8,974 bases of DNA from Thermoplasmata archaeon (GCA_021850745.1 JAJZKX010000048.1:488-9461), one strand, 5' to 3'; positions 1 through 6,196 are shown, numbered from the stretch's first letter. Program-made: numbers and translations. Notes: generated from the letters alone by a model not told the origin.

Positions 1-513
1 CTCCATTGAGACGTCAAGCTCCTCTGCCAGGAAAGTCCTGAATCTGGAACTGTCCAGTGAGCCTCCAAGCCCCATTATTCTTTCAGGCTTAAATCCGGAG
101 ACCTTGTAAAATGCATAAGCCATTATATCTGCTGGATTAGAGACCACAATGACTCTTGCCTCGGGAGCATACTTTTTGACGTTCTTTGCAACCCCGCTCA
201 TGATTTCCAGGTTTTTGTTAAGAAGATCATCCCTGCTCATTCCCGGTTTTCTTGCCAATCCAGCGGTAATCACTACAACGTCGCTGCCCTTCAGGTTTTC
301 ATATTTGCCCTGGTCAGCTGTTGTATACCCATACACTCTTGAATCTGACTTCCAGTGGGGCTGTCCCTCCAGAATATCCAGTGCCTTGCCTTCAGGCACG
401 CCCTCTATCACATCGAACAGAAAAACATCCCCTGTTTCCTTTAAGGCGAGAAACTGGGCAAGAGTAGCTCCGACATTGCCTGCACCTATGACAGAAATTT
501 TTGTCCTTGCCAT
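1..513 (-). CDS. mdh: Malate dehydrogenase, NAD-dependent, LDH-like (N-terminal part, cut by window edge)
   Basis: This enzyme interconverts malate and oxaloacetate with NAD in the cytoplasm, as part of the citric acid cycle. The reading frame gives 171 residues from ATG at 513 and continues past base 1. Seen in the protein: the Rossmann glycine motif GAGNVG at residues 10-15; an acidic residue (D34) ending the second strand, which favours NAD over NADP; and the mobile-loop stretch ARKPGMSRDD, residues 87-96. In that loop R88 fits the malate-type substrate arginine and R94 is the conserved catalytic-loop arginine. SNPAD follows at 125-129, and LDSSRFR carries the active-site D154 and R157. 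The catalytic histidine lies beyond the window. Arginine at the specificity position argues for malate rather than lactate dehydrogenase. The start is supported by the family N-terminus (MARTKISVIG) and by a TATA-like box centred about 27 bases upstream, which suggests a leaderless mRNA. Confidence 0.93.
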   Translation of the reverse strand, partial: MARTKISVIGAGNVGATLAQFLALKETGDVFLFDVIEGVPEGKALDILEGQPHWKSDSRVYGYTTADQGKYENLKGSDVVVITAGLARKPGMSRDDLLNKNLEIMSGVAKNVKKYAPEARVIVVSNPADIMAYAFYKVSGFKPERIMGLGGSLDSSRFRTFLAEELDVSME

Positions 514-535
514 GGGAAGGGTATCAGTCTAACAG

Positions 536-545
536 AAATAAATAT
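536..545 (-). promoter_or_regulatory. TATA box of mdh
   Basis: Read on the minus strand this is ATATTTATTT, centred about 27-28 bases upstream of the mdh ATG (513). In archaea transcription starts about 25-28 bases downstream of the box centre, so the mRNA would begin at or next to the start codon. No Shine-Dalgarno sequence is visible. It lies in the 62-base gap after the upstream minus-strand gene, so mdh probably has its own promoter. Confidence 0.6.
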
Positions 546-575
546 GTCGAGGCAAAGGAACTGAAGAGTGATTTT

Positions 576-1190
576 CTATGCCCGTTTTTTCTCGCTTTCC
601 ATTATTTTGTTGTATAGGAGTTCAAGTTTGCCGTTAATTTCACTTATATCACTGGCAATCTTGGGCAGTTTCTCTGCGTATACCTTGTTCATGTGGTCTA
701 CTACCTTGATAAGGTGTTCCACTCTTGTCTGAAGGACCTCAACAGCAACTTTCTCCTTTTCCTTTGAAGCCGGCACCTGAGAACCCTCCTTTGTGTATAT
801 GCCGACGGGTCTTGTGGTATCAATCATGAAATCCCTTGCAGTATAATATTTGGAAAATATGTAATCTGAAAGCTTCATATCCCGCTCAACGGCATACTTG
901 CATTCCCATTCCTCCAGATCCTTTATGGAGCCATTGATAAAGACTACCTTGATGCTTGCGTCACTGCAGACCGGGCAGTCAAAGGTAAGAATTCGTTCCT
1001 CAATCCTGCCGGATAATTCGTTGATCACAGAGAAGGGAATCTTGCCCTTGAGCTTCGTTATCTCATCCCTGAGTTCCAGGAGTCGTTTGTACCTGTTCGT
1101 GGAATTTATCTTTCCCTTAAGATCGCCGAAATCCTCTGATTCCAATTTACTCAGATGATTAAAGAGTGGGAGTTTAAAAAAATATCCCAT
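576..1190 (-). CDS. Uncharacterised protein with a CxxC motif and C-terminal coiled coil
   Basis: I do not recognise this protein. With the ATG at 1190 it has 204 residues. Residues 15-70 are rich in charged helix. A short, strand-rich middle begins with DCPVC (C72, C75) and holds one further cysteine in EWECKY (C97), so a complete four-ligand zinc site is not evident. Residues 140-204 are a long Lys/Glu-rich, probably coiled-coil helix ending in EKKRA. There is no signal peptide or membrane helix, so it is probably cytoplasmic. An in-frame TTG (1199) and ATG (1196) lie just upstream. I chose 1190 because the TATA-like box at 1212-1219 is centred 25.5 bases before it and only 19.5 before 1196. 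The gene is divergent from the DUF835/ATPase operon across a repeat-rich intergenic region, so co-regulation or a shared role is possible but unproven. Confidence 0.75.
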   Translation of the reverse strand: MGYFFKLPLFNHLSKLESEDFGDLKGKINSTNRYKRLLELRDEITKLKGKIPFSVINELSGRIEERILTFDCPVCSDASIKVVFINGSIKDLEEWECKYAVERDMKLSDYIFSKYYTARDFMIDTTRPVGIYTKEGSQVPASKEKEKVAVEVLQTRVEHLIKVVDHMNKVYAEKLPKIASDISEINGKLELLYNKIMESEKKRA

Positions 1191-1211
1191 GAGCATCAAA
1201 TACTGTTTGCG

Positions 1212-1219
1212 AAATATTT
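1212..1219 (-). promoter_or_regulatory. Likely TATA box of the coiled-coil protein gene
   Basis: AAATATTT, centred 25.5 bases before the ATG at 1190, fits a leaderless start there. The sequence is a palindrome and so does not show direction by itself; the spacing to the gene does. Support is moderate because short AT-rich matches are common. Confidence 0.4.
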
Positions 1220-1262
1220 CTCACTTCATTTGTCCTCGCATTAGATCGCTTATCTTGAATTG

Positions 1263-1293
1263 ATCCCTTAGTTCCGACTTTCATAAAAGGGAT
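1263..1293. repeat. Inverted repeat, 7-base arms, 17-base spacer
   Basis: ATCCCTT (1263-1269) and AAGGGAT (1287-1293) are exact reverse complements. They lie mid-way in the divergent intergenic region. The pair could be a regulator-binding site or a weak hairpin; arms this short can occur by chance. Confidence 0.35.
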
Positions 1294-1305
1294 TTGTGTC
1301 AATTT

Positions 1306-1317
1306 ATTGCATGCAAT
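1306..1317. repeat. 12-base perfect palindrome (possible operator)
   Basis: ATTGCATGCAAT reads the same on both strands, as expected for a site bound by a homodimeric helix-turn-helix regulator. It sits about 70 bases upstream of the TATA box of the DUF835 operon and about 90 bases from that of the divergent gene, so it could act on either. Its last seven bases overlap the left arm of the larger inverted repeat at 1311-1365. One or two palindromes of this length are expected by chance in 9 kb, so its position matters more than its existence. Confidence 0.4.
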
Positions 1318-1365
1318 TCAGTTCAGCCTAGACCTTCAGATGCGATTCTCGAACTGAATTCGCAT
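1311..1365. repeat. Long imperfect inverted repeat with an alternative inner hairpin
   Basis: The left arm, ATGCAATTCAGTTC (1311-1324), is complementary to the right arm, GAACTGAATTCGCAT (1351-1365), over 14 bases with one extra C in the right arm; the spacer is 26 bases. A third element, ATGCGATTC (1340-1348), can pair with GAATTCGCAT (1356-1365) across a 7-base loop, again with one extra base. The right arm can therefore pair with either partner but not both. The repeat ends about 22 bases before the TATA box of the DUF835 operon. It could be paired regulator sites, or, if transcribed from further upstream, a switching RNA structure. Confidence 0.55.
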
Positions 1366-1380
1366 TTTAAGACTTTTATG

Positions 1381-1395
1381 AAAAAGGATTAAATA
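1381..1395 (+). promoter_or_regulatory. BRE/TATA promoter of the DUF835-ATPase operon
   Basis: A purine-rich stretch (AAAAAGG, 1381-1387), as expected for a TFB recognition element, is followed directly by the TATA box ATTAAATA (1388-1395). The box is centred 25.5 bases before the ATG at 1417 and 19.5 before the ATG at 1411, which favours a leaderless transcript starting at 1417. Confidence 0.6.
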
Positions 1396-1416
1396 CCTCA
1401 AGGCATTTTAATGTCA

Positions 1417-2280
1417 ATGATTGTCGCTTATGACAGTTCCGGCGATCAGCAGGAGTATCTTAAGAAACTTCTTGAACCGACCGGAATTCCTTTTCAGTTA
1501 ACTAATGAATTATCAACTCAGTATCTTAAGAAGATGAGACCCTCCAGTATTCTCTGGGCAAAAGGTTCTGAGATATCAAAGAGTGAGGAGGAGATCTTTT
1601 CATCCCCTAACAGGGAGTACCTTCTGGTTGTGATGGCTAAAGAAGAAGAGGAACTCCCGGATTTGATACGCTATAGTTCTGAATACCTTATTACCAACTC
1701 TGATCCCATTGAGGAAGTTAGAAAAAAGCTTAAGATTTCTCTCACCAATCACAGGGCAAGGAAATTGAAAGAACTGAATGATATGTCACTATTTTTGGCT
1801 AAAAATGGCCTTTATCCGGGAAATATTTATTTCACCGAACCGGAAAACTCAGATGGTTTTCTGCAGATTCTATTATCCCGGGAGGTGGACAGGAAAAAGG
1901 TCCTCATCGTATCTAGGTTTAACCTTGCAATGGAACTGCCCGAAGCTCTTGATGAGTCCAATTTTCTATGGGTCACAGATTCCATAATGTCTTCAAGGAA
2001 TAGACCAGTTAATCTTTCATTTATTTTCGAGAACATCATTAAGAGGATAATTGAAGGGAAAGTACAGTTGGTTATGATCGACATTTTCGATTTTCTTCTT
2101 ATCTACCACTCATTCCAGGACGTAAGCAGAGTTTTTGAGCAGTTAAAGAGCACGGTCATAGAGAAGAATTCTTACCTTCTTGTTGTATTAAGTAAACAGA
2201 CCATGGAGAGCATCCAGTATGGTCAGGTTACCAGATATGGTCTGAACTGGGTGCCACGTGATGACAAAGCTCAAGAATGA
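1417..2280 (+). CDS. Pseudo-receiver/DUF835 domain protein
   Basis: This is probably a cytoplasmic signalling protein of unknown output. Numbered from 1411, residues 3-115 alternate strand and helix like a response-regulator receiver: MIVAYDSS, SSILWAKG, YLLVVMAK, and EYLITNSDPIEEVRKK as the final strand plus helix. The strand-3 phospho-acceptor aspartate is not evident (LWAKG), and the usual lysine after strand 5 is absent (TNSDP), so phosphorylation is unlikely. Residues about 139-285 match the pattern of DUF835, an archaeal domain often attached to sensor proteins: KKVLIVSR, FLWVTD, RPVNLSFIFENI, VQLVMIDIFDFLL and SYLLVVLSK. ATGs at 1411 and 1417 are both possible; promoter spacing favours 1417. 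The stop lies 12 bases before the ATPase gene, so the two are almost certainly co-transcribed. The domain call is by pattern, not by search. Confidence 0.75.
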   Translation: MIVAYDSSGDQQEYLKKLLEPTGIPFQLTNELSTQYLKKMRPSSILWAKGSEISKSEEEIFSSPNREYLLVVMAKEEEELPDLIRYSSEYLITNSDPIEEVRKKLKISLTNHRARKLKELNDMSLFLAKNGLYPGNIYFTEPENSDGFLQILLSREVDRKKVLIVSRFNLAMELPEALDESNFLWVTDSIMSSRNRPVNLSFIFENIIKRIIEGKVQLVMIDIFDFLLIYHSFQDVSRVFEQLKSTVIEKNSYLLVVLSKQTMESIQYGQVTRYGLNWVPRDDKAQE

Positions 2281-2292
2281 AGCGGTATTAAA

Positions 2293-3732
2293 ATGCAGAA
2301 GAGTGACTTATTCGGAACCATAGAGAGCTTTTTTATTCAACCCTATGGGAAATCTCTCATTATAAAGGGTAAGCCTGGTGCAGGAAAAACTACTTTCGCC
2401 CTTGGTTTTCTCGAGAGAGTCATGGACAGAACTCCTGTGTGCTATCTTTCCGCACGATTCTCGGACCAGTCCCTTTACGGAACTTATCCATGGCTGGAGT
2501 CAGTTTCTCTCAAGAATCTGGCCGAAAAATTGCCAGATAGTCTGACAAACGTGGCCACAGATTCTCTTAGAAAGCTGGAGAGAATGATAGAAGAGGGAAG
2601 AACCGGTAATGATTCCTTTGGCCTGATTCTGAATATTTCAGATCTTCTCCCGGAACTTAAGTCCATGTATTCCTTCGTGGAGGTAAATCAGGGAAACAAC
2701 CCGCTGATAGTTATTGACTCTATTGAATCGCTATCCGAGAAATATGATGTTGAACAGCAGGTACTTTTCTCAATGCTTTACTCCGACCTTGTTGAGAAAT
2801 CCGGTGCTAACCTCATTTGTATACTTGAGGCGACTGAGAATATAAAACTGGAGTATTTTGCGGATGGTGTTCTTTCAATGGATTACTACCTTGACAACGG
2901 TGTGCTGATCAGGAAAGCACTGATCGAGAAACTGAGGGGAGTCTCCATCGGAGCTTCGCCGGTGTTCTTTTACTCCTTATCAGACGGGAAATGCACAACT
3001 TTTGACAGAGAGCCCGTGATTTACCCCGAAGGTAAATTTGACAAGGTCTCCTCCCTGAGCAAAGCACTCTTTGAGGTACCGATAGATTCCTCGAATCTTG
3101 GCCTTCTGACCCCTGACAAAAATTCATCCATTTCCCTTGGTTCTCTGGTTGTCCTGCACCGGGTGGGAAATTCACCTGCTGTGGATGATATCCTTAACCT
3201 TGTCAAGAACAATCTGATAAGAAAATCTATACTGCAGGAAAGGGGTGTCATGGATGTCACATCCAGCAGCTACGAGACCTCCAGGGTAATGTCAAATTGT
3301 ACTGAACCCGAAGCACTCAAGCATTACATAACTGCTGAAAAATCAAAAAAATCCAATTCTTATGTTATAAATCTGGAAGGAAAAGGAATTCTGGAAGATT
3401 TTCCCAATGAGGTTATTGACTTTTTTATGTCTTCATCCTCGAGACCGCATCTCTACTTCTTCTCCTATGATTTCATGAGATTCACCTATGGGGAAAACTT
3501 TTTCGGCGACCTGGTTAACCTCGTAAATTCAATAAGAACGACTGGAGCCATCTTCCTCATTGTCGATGACGAAAGCTATGCTAAAATCAGCCATTATGCA
3601 TCATTTACCATACACTTCCGTGACATCGGCGGTTATGTATTTCTATACTCGAATGAGAAGGAATCCTACATTGGATCCATAAAATATGACAACGACAGAT
3701 GGCCGGACATCGAGCTGAAACAGGTCGTATGA
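2293..3732 (+). CDS. GvpD/KaiC-like RecA-superfamily ATPase
   Basis: A 479-residue P-loop ATPase of the KaiC/RadA-like superfamily, closest in layout to archaeal proteins often labelled GvpD. No gas-vesicle structural gene is in view, so that name should not be taken as function. Domain 1 has Walker A GKPGAGKT (26-33), a Walker B-like strand LIVID (138-142), and the family's end of domain, VLIRKALIEKLRG (204-216), followed by FFYSLSDGKCTTF. Residues about 280-466 look like a second copy of the fold without ATP motifs: LGSLVVLHRVGNSP (282-295) sits where a P-loop would be, and AIFLIVDDES (419-428) resembles Walker B. It follows the DUF835 gene by 12 bases. No clear ribosome binding site is visible, so translation may be coupled to the upstream gene. 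The likely role is an ATP-dependent regulatory or signalling partner of the DUF835 protein (inferred). It is soluble, with no membrane helix. Confidence 0.82.
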   Translation: MQKSDLFGTIESFFIQPYGKSLIIKGKPGAGKTTFALGFLERVMDRTPVCYLSARFSDQSLYGTYPWLESVSLKNLAEKLPDSLTNVATDSLRKLERMIEEGRTGNDSFGLILNISDLLPELKSMYSFVEVNQGNNPLIVIDSIESLSEKYDVEQQVLFSMLYSDLVEKSGANLICILEATENIKLEYFADGVLSMDYYLDNGVLIRKALIEKLRGVSIGASPVFFYSLSDGKCTTFDREPVIYPEGKFDKVSSLSKALFEVPIDSSNLGLLTPDKNSSISLGSLVVLHRVGNSPAVDDILNLVKNNLIRKSILQERGVMDVTSSSYETSRVMSNCTEPEALKHYITAEKSKKSNSYVINLEGKGILEDFPNEVIDFFMSSSSRPHLYFFSYDFMRFTYGENFFGDLVNLVNSIRTTGAIFLIVDDESYAKISHYASFTIHFRDIGGYVFLYSNEKESYIGSIKYDNDRWPDIELKQVV

Positions 3733-3779
3733 TTTTCGTGAATGGGAGACTCAAAAAGTTAAGTCTAATCTGATTGATA

Positions 3780-4133
3780 TCAGTAGACATCTATCACGTG
3801 AATGTCGGTCACAGAAAGGATTTTTGCAAATTCCGATCTACTTATGTCAAGCTTTTCCAGGATGATCATAATGGTTTCTGTAATTACCTTGAATGAATTT
3901 TCCAGAAGATCGCGAAAATTATTACCGTTTAATTCGGAAATGACCTTAACCCTGTTCCCGCTTATATCAAAATAGACTCTCGAATTATGAGGATCGATTT
4001 CATTTCTGTTCATGGAGATATCCCTTGAGACCTCGAGAAGTCTTGAACCGGATTTCTCGGCAGAGAGTATCTCATCCAGGAGAACCTCGGGAAGTACCAG
4101 GGTTCCACTGACCTTCATGAATATGTTGGGCAT
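3780..4133 (-). CDS. Small protein, possible Pcc1-like KEOPS subunit
   Basis: A 117-residue protein whose layout resembles Pcc1, the small dimerising subunit of the KEOPS complex that makes t6A in tRNA. It has an N-terminal strand (MKVSGTLVLP), a helix, two strands with SRVYFDISGNRVKV (51-64), then a long helix FRDLLENSFKVITETI (73-88). In Pcc1 this helix carries the LRAxxNS-type motif, which FRDLLENSF partly echoes. The match is by pattern only; a structure prediction would decide. The gene converges on the ATPase gene (47-base gap) and is divergent from hemB (41-base gap). The start at 4133 is the longest ATG reading; the internal ATG at 4118 (MKVSGT) is also plausible. No well-placed TATA box decides between them. 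Confidence 0.65.
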   Translation of the reverse strand: MPNIFMKVSGTLVLPEVLLDEILSAEKSGSRLLEVSRDISMNRNEIDPHNSRVYFDISGNRVKVISELNGNNFRDLLENSFKVITETIMIILEKLDISRSEFAKILSVTDIHVIDVY

Positions 4134-4145
4134 TTACTGCGACAG

Positions 4146-4153
4146 CTTAAATG
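4146..4153 (+). promoter_or_regulatory. TATA box of hemB
   Basis: CTTAAATG is centred 25.5 bases before the hemB ATG (4175), giving a leaderless start. It lies in a 41-base divergent gap. Read on the other strand (CATTTAAG) it might also serve the minus-strand gene ending at 3780, but the spacing there, 16.5 or 31.5 bases to the two candidate ATGs, fits poorly. Confidence 0.6.
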
Positions 4154-4174
4154 TCCGTATGAAATTACCGATTT

Positions 4175-5137
4175 ATGTTCCCCTTACAGAGGATGAGAAG
4201 AAACAGAAAAAGTCCGGAATTGAGGAACCTGGTTGCGGAAACATCCCTAGATGCGGGGAAAATGATCATGCCTCTATTTGTACGGGAAAAAGCAAGGATT
4301 CCGGAAACCATCAACGGGCTTCCGGGTGTACTCCGCTATCCTGTGGACGAAGTCGGTGAATACTGCCGGAAACTTGAGAAAGATGGCGTCGGTGGAGTAC
4401 TTCTGTTTGGGATACCATCTTCAAAGGATGAAAAGGGAACTGAATCATACAGCGATACAGGAGTTGTTCAGGAAGCGATCAGACAGATAAAGAAAGTGTC
4501 ATCGCTTCCAGTTATCGCAGATCTATGCATGTGCGAATACACTTCACATGGACACTGCGGGATTCTCGCAGGTGAGACTGTAGATAATGATCAAACGCTT
4601 GATTCCTATGGAAAAATAGCACTTTCCTATGCCAGGTCTGGTGTCGATATCATCGCTCCAAGCGGTATGATGGATGGGCAGGTAGCACATATCCGTTCAG
4701 CCCTCGATTCCAAAGGGTATGAAATGATCCCCATAATGGGCTACAGCGCAAAGTATGCATCCTCACTTTATTCACCATTCCGTGAGGCTGCCGAGTCTAC
4801 CCCCTCCTTTGGTGACAGAAGAAGCTACCAGATGGATTACAGAAACAGCAGAGAGGCCCTCATTGAGGTCTCCCTTGATATTGAGGAGGGGGCCGATATT
4901 GTTATGGTCAAGCCTGCGATTTTCTACCTTGACGTTATCTCAAGAGTGAGGAGCATGACCACGCTTCCTCTGGCTGCTTACAGTGTCAGCGGAGAGTATG
5001 CCATGATAATGAATGCAGTGAATGCCGGCATTATGCCTGAGAGGTTCATAGAAGAGGCTTTGATGTCCCCCTTCAGGGCTGGTGCAGATATCCTGATTAC
5101 ATATTTCGCCGAGAAGTTCGCTGAAAAAAAACATTGA
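4175..5137 (+). CDS. hemB: Porphobilinogen synthase (delta-aminolevulinic acid dehydratase)
   Basis: Condenses two 5-aminolevulinate molecules to porphobilinogen, the common precursor of haem, sirohaem and corrinoids. It has 320 residues, the usual length. The start is fixed by the typical N-terminus with RRNRKSPELRNLV (residues 8-20) and the TATA box 25.5 bases upstream. DLCMCEYTSHGHCG carries three zinc-ligand cysteines (C118, C120, C128), so this is the zinc-dependent type of active site. The two active-site lysines are K193, in SAKYASSLYSPFREA, and the Schiff-base K246, in IVMVKPAIF. APSGMMDGQV (161-170) is the conserved substrate-region motif. No other tetrapyrrole gene is next to it here, so it seems to be its own transcription unit. 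It is divergent from the small Pcc1-like gene. Confidence 0.97.
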   Translation: MFPLQRMRRNRKSPELRNLVAETSLDAGKMIMPLFVREKARIPETINGLPGVLRYPVDEVGEYCRKLEKDGVGGVLLFGIPSSKDEKGTESYSDTGVVQEAIRQIKKVSSLPVIADLCMCEYTSHGHCGILAGETVDNDQTLDSYGKIALSYARSGVDIIAPSGMMDGQVAHIRSALDSKGYEMIPIMGYSAKYASSLYSPFREAAESTPSFGDRRSYQMDYRNSREALIEVSLDIEEGADIVMVKPAIFYLDVISRVRSMTTLPLAAYSVSGEYAMIMNAVNAGIMPERFIEEALMSPFRAGADILITYFAEKFAEKKH

Positions 5138-5147
5138 ATGCACCTAC

Positions 5148-5188
5148 CATTATACTATTTATATCCATTATAAATTAAGGATTGGTGA
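5148..5188 (+). promoter_or_regulatory. Promoter region and ribosome binding site of the peroxiredoxin gene
   Basis: Three overlapping AT-rich TATA-like boxes lie here: ATTATACT (5149-5156), TTTATATC (5158-5165) and TTATAAATTA (5168-5177). GGTGA (5184-5188) lies 8 bases before the ATG at 5197 and matches the archaeal anti-Shine-Dalgarno CACC core. A leadered transcript from the first box would include it; the third box would give a leaderless start. This is the only monocistronic-looking promoter in the window with a plausible ribosome binding site. Confidence 0.5.
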
Positions 5189-5196
5189 ATTAAAAA

Positions 5197-5811
5197 ATGC
5201 CAGTACATCTAGGACAAAAAGTACCAGACTTTACCGTGAACACAACCCAGGGGCCAATAACTTTTTCTGACCTCAAGGGAAAGTGGGTATTGCTTTTCTC
5301 GCACCCTGCGGATTTTACTCCGGTATGCACAACTGAATTTCTCGGTTTTACAGAAAACTATGAGGAGTTCAAGAAACTTGGGGTTACCCTTCTTGGCCTC
5401 AGCGTAGACAGTATCTACAGCCATATCGCATGGCTGAAGGATATTAAGGAGAAATATGGCGTAGAGATCCCATTCCCTGTAATAGCTGACATTGACAAGG
5501 AAGTTGCCCAGGAATTCAACCTTATGGACGTGAAGGTTGGAACAACCGTGAGGGGGGTATTTCTCATAGACCCAAACCAGACAGTTAGATGGATGATCTA
5601 TTATCCTGCAGAAGTTGGTAGGAATATGAGAGAAATACTGAGAGTTGTTAAGGCTTTCCAGTTCAACTGGGATAAGAAGCTTGCAACTGGAGTCAACTGG
5701 GAACCAGGAGAGGAGGGTATAGCTTCTGCACCCAACACGCTGAAGGGAGCACTTGAGCGTGAAAAGGAGCCGGGAGCAGAGAGATGGTATCTTAAGAGAG
5801 TGAAGGCATAA
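5197..5811 (+). CDS. Peroxiredoxin, Prx6-type, single cysteine
   Basis: Reduces hydrogen peroxide and organic hydroperoxides in the cytoplasm. 204 residues. The thioredoxin-fold core has the peroxidatic motif PADFTPVCTTE (37-47) with C44. The conserved active-site arginine in TTVRGVFLID (R119), the Prx6-type GLSVDS (67-72) and the partner stretch YYPAEVGRNMREILR (135-149) follow. The C-terminal arm NWEPGEEG is typical of archaeal Prx6-like enzymes. C44 is the only cysteine in the protein: the resolving cysteines that many archaeal homologues carry near the C-terminus are absent, so it must work as a 1-Cys enzyme with an outside thiol donor. It has its own promoter after hemB (59-base gap) and is followed after 4 bases by a small gene. 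Confidence 0.95.
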   Translation: MPVHLGQKVPDFTVNTTQGPITFSDLKGKWVLLFSHPADFTPVCTTEFLGFTENYEEFKKLGVTLLGLSVDSIYSHIAWLKDIKEKYGVEIPFPVIADIDKEVAQEFNLMDVKVGTTVRGVFLIDPNQTVRWMIYYPAEVGRNMREILRVVKAFQFNWDKKLATGVNWEPGEEGIASAPNTLKGALEREKEPGAERWYLKRVKA

Positions 5812-5815
5812 TCTG

Positions 5816-6154
5816 ATGACAGATTGTGCGATGTTTAACATAACAATTGGAGGTATACACCCCTCAATTGTATGTATAGATATCAAAAAAATAGGGGAAA
5901 GTTGTGATTCCCTTATTGAAACCCTTAATTCCGGTTATCCTGAGGAAGGACTGAAGGAATTCATTGAAAGTTTTGCCAGAACCGATGAGATAATGCCGAA
6001 GGATAAAACACTGGGATTTGTCGTAGTCAACTCAGACAGGAAATATATATCACTTTCTTTTGCCAACCTCAGCAATGAGCACTTTGACCTTATTTCCAAA
6101 AAAGCTGAAGCTTTCAGGAAAGCGGGCTTTACTGTTGAAGAAGACCTCCAGTAA
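5816..6154 (+). CDS. Uncharacterised small protein with three N-terminal cysteines, in operon with the peroxiredoxin
   Basis: I do not recognise this 112-residue protein. It starts 4 bases after the peroxiredoxin stop. An ATG at 5816, or the internal one at 5831 (MFNITIGG), could be used; a weak GAAGG lies 9 bases before the first. It looks like a small mixed alpha/beta domain: strand FNITIGG, strand SIVCIDI, helix to about 55, strand LGFVVVNS (66-73), strand KYISLSF, and a C-terminal helix EHFDLISKKAEAFRKAG. All three cysteines (C4, C20, C30) lie in the first 30 residues and form no CxxC pair. There is no signal peptide or membrane helix. The tight spacing implies co-transcription with the peroxiredoxin. 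A link to peroxide metabolism or thiol supply is inference only. Confidence 0.75.
   Translation: MTDCAMFNITIGGIHPSIVCIDIKKIGESCDSLIETLNSGYPEEGLKEFIESFARTDEIMPKDKTLGFVVVNSDRKYISLSFANLSNEHFDLISKKAEAFRKAGFTVEEDLQ
5843..5871 (+). repeat. Hairpin at the start of the small gene after the peroxiredoxin
   Basis: ACAATTGGAGG (5843-5853) can pair with CCTCAATTGT (5862-5871): ten base pairs with one bulged G and an 8-base loop. It begins 27 bases into the small gene and 32 after the peroxiredoxin stop. It could tune translation of the second gene or protect the 3' end of the peroxiredoxin message; it could also be chance inside coding sequence. Confidence 0.4.
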
Positions 6155-6168
6155 AAGCTTAGGAATCC

Positions 6169-6176
6169 TTAAATAA
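6169..6176 (+). promoter_or_regulatory. TATA box of tatA-tatC
   Basis: TTAAATAA is centred 24.5 bases before the tatA ATG (6197), in the 42-base gap after the small peroxiredoxin-operon gene. It predicts a leaderless tatA-tatC transcript separate from the peroxiredoxin transcript. No Shine-Dalgarno sequence precedes tatA. Confidence 0.6.
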
Positions 6177-6196
6177 GCATTTTCAATTTCATATAC

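Noticed and set aside
149..532. Plus-strand open frame opposite mdh
   Set aside because: Antisense to the conserved malate dehydrogenase coding sequence; the translated protein is low in family-like features.
1335..1365. tRNA-like T-loop (minus-strand AGTTCGAGAATC) in the divergent intergenic region
   Set aside because: No matching five-pair stem, acceptor stem or anticodon arm can be built around it; the similarity comes from the inverted repeat.
2293..3732. Reading the ATPase as evidence for gas vesicles (GvpD)
   Set aside because: No gvpA, gvpE or other gas-vesicle gene is in the window, and GvpD-like ATPases are widespread in archaea without vesicles.
3733..3779. Possible terminator between the converging ATPase and Pcc1-like genes (AGACT...AGTCT)
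   Set aside because: Only a five-base stem with a ten-base loop and no following T-run, so it is too weak to call.
4012..4359. Plus-strand open frame spanning the Pcc1-like gene and the hemB start
   Set aside because: It covers the divergent promoter region and overlaps the certain hemB N-terminus in another frame.
5209..5886. Long minus-strand open frame (225 codons) opposite the peroxiredoxin gene
   Set aside because: It is the antisense shadow of a well-conserved peroxiredoxin. Its protein has no recognisable domain, and no promoter or ribosome binding site fits.
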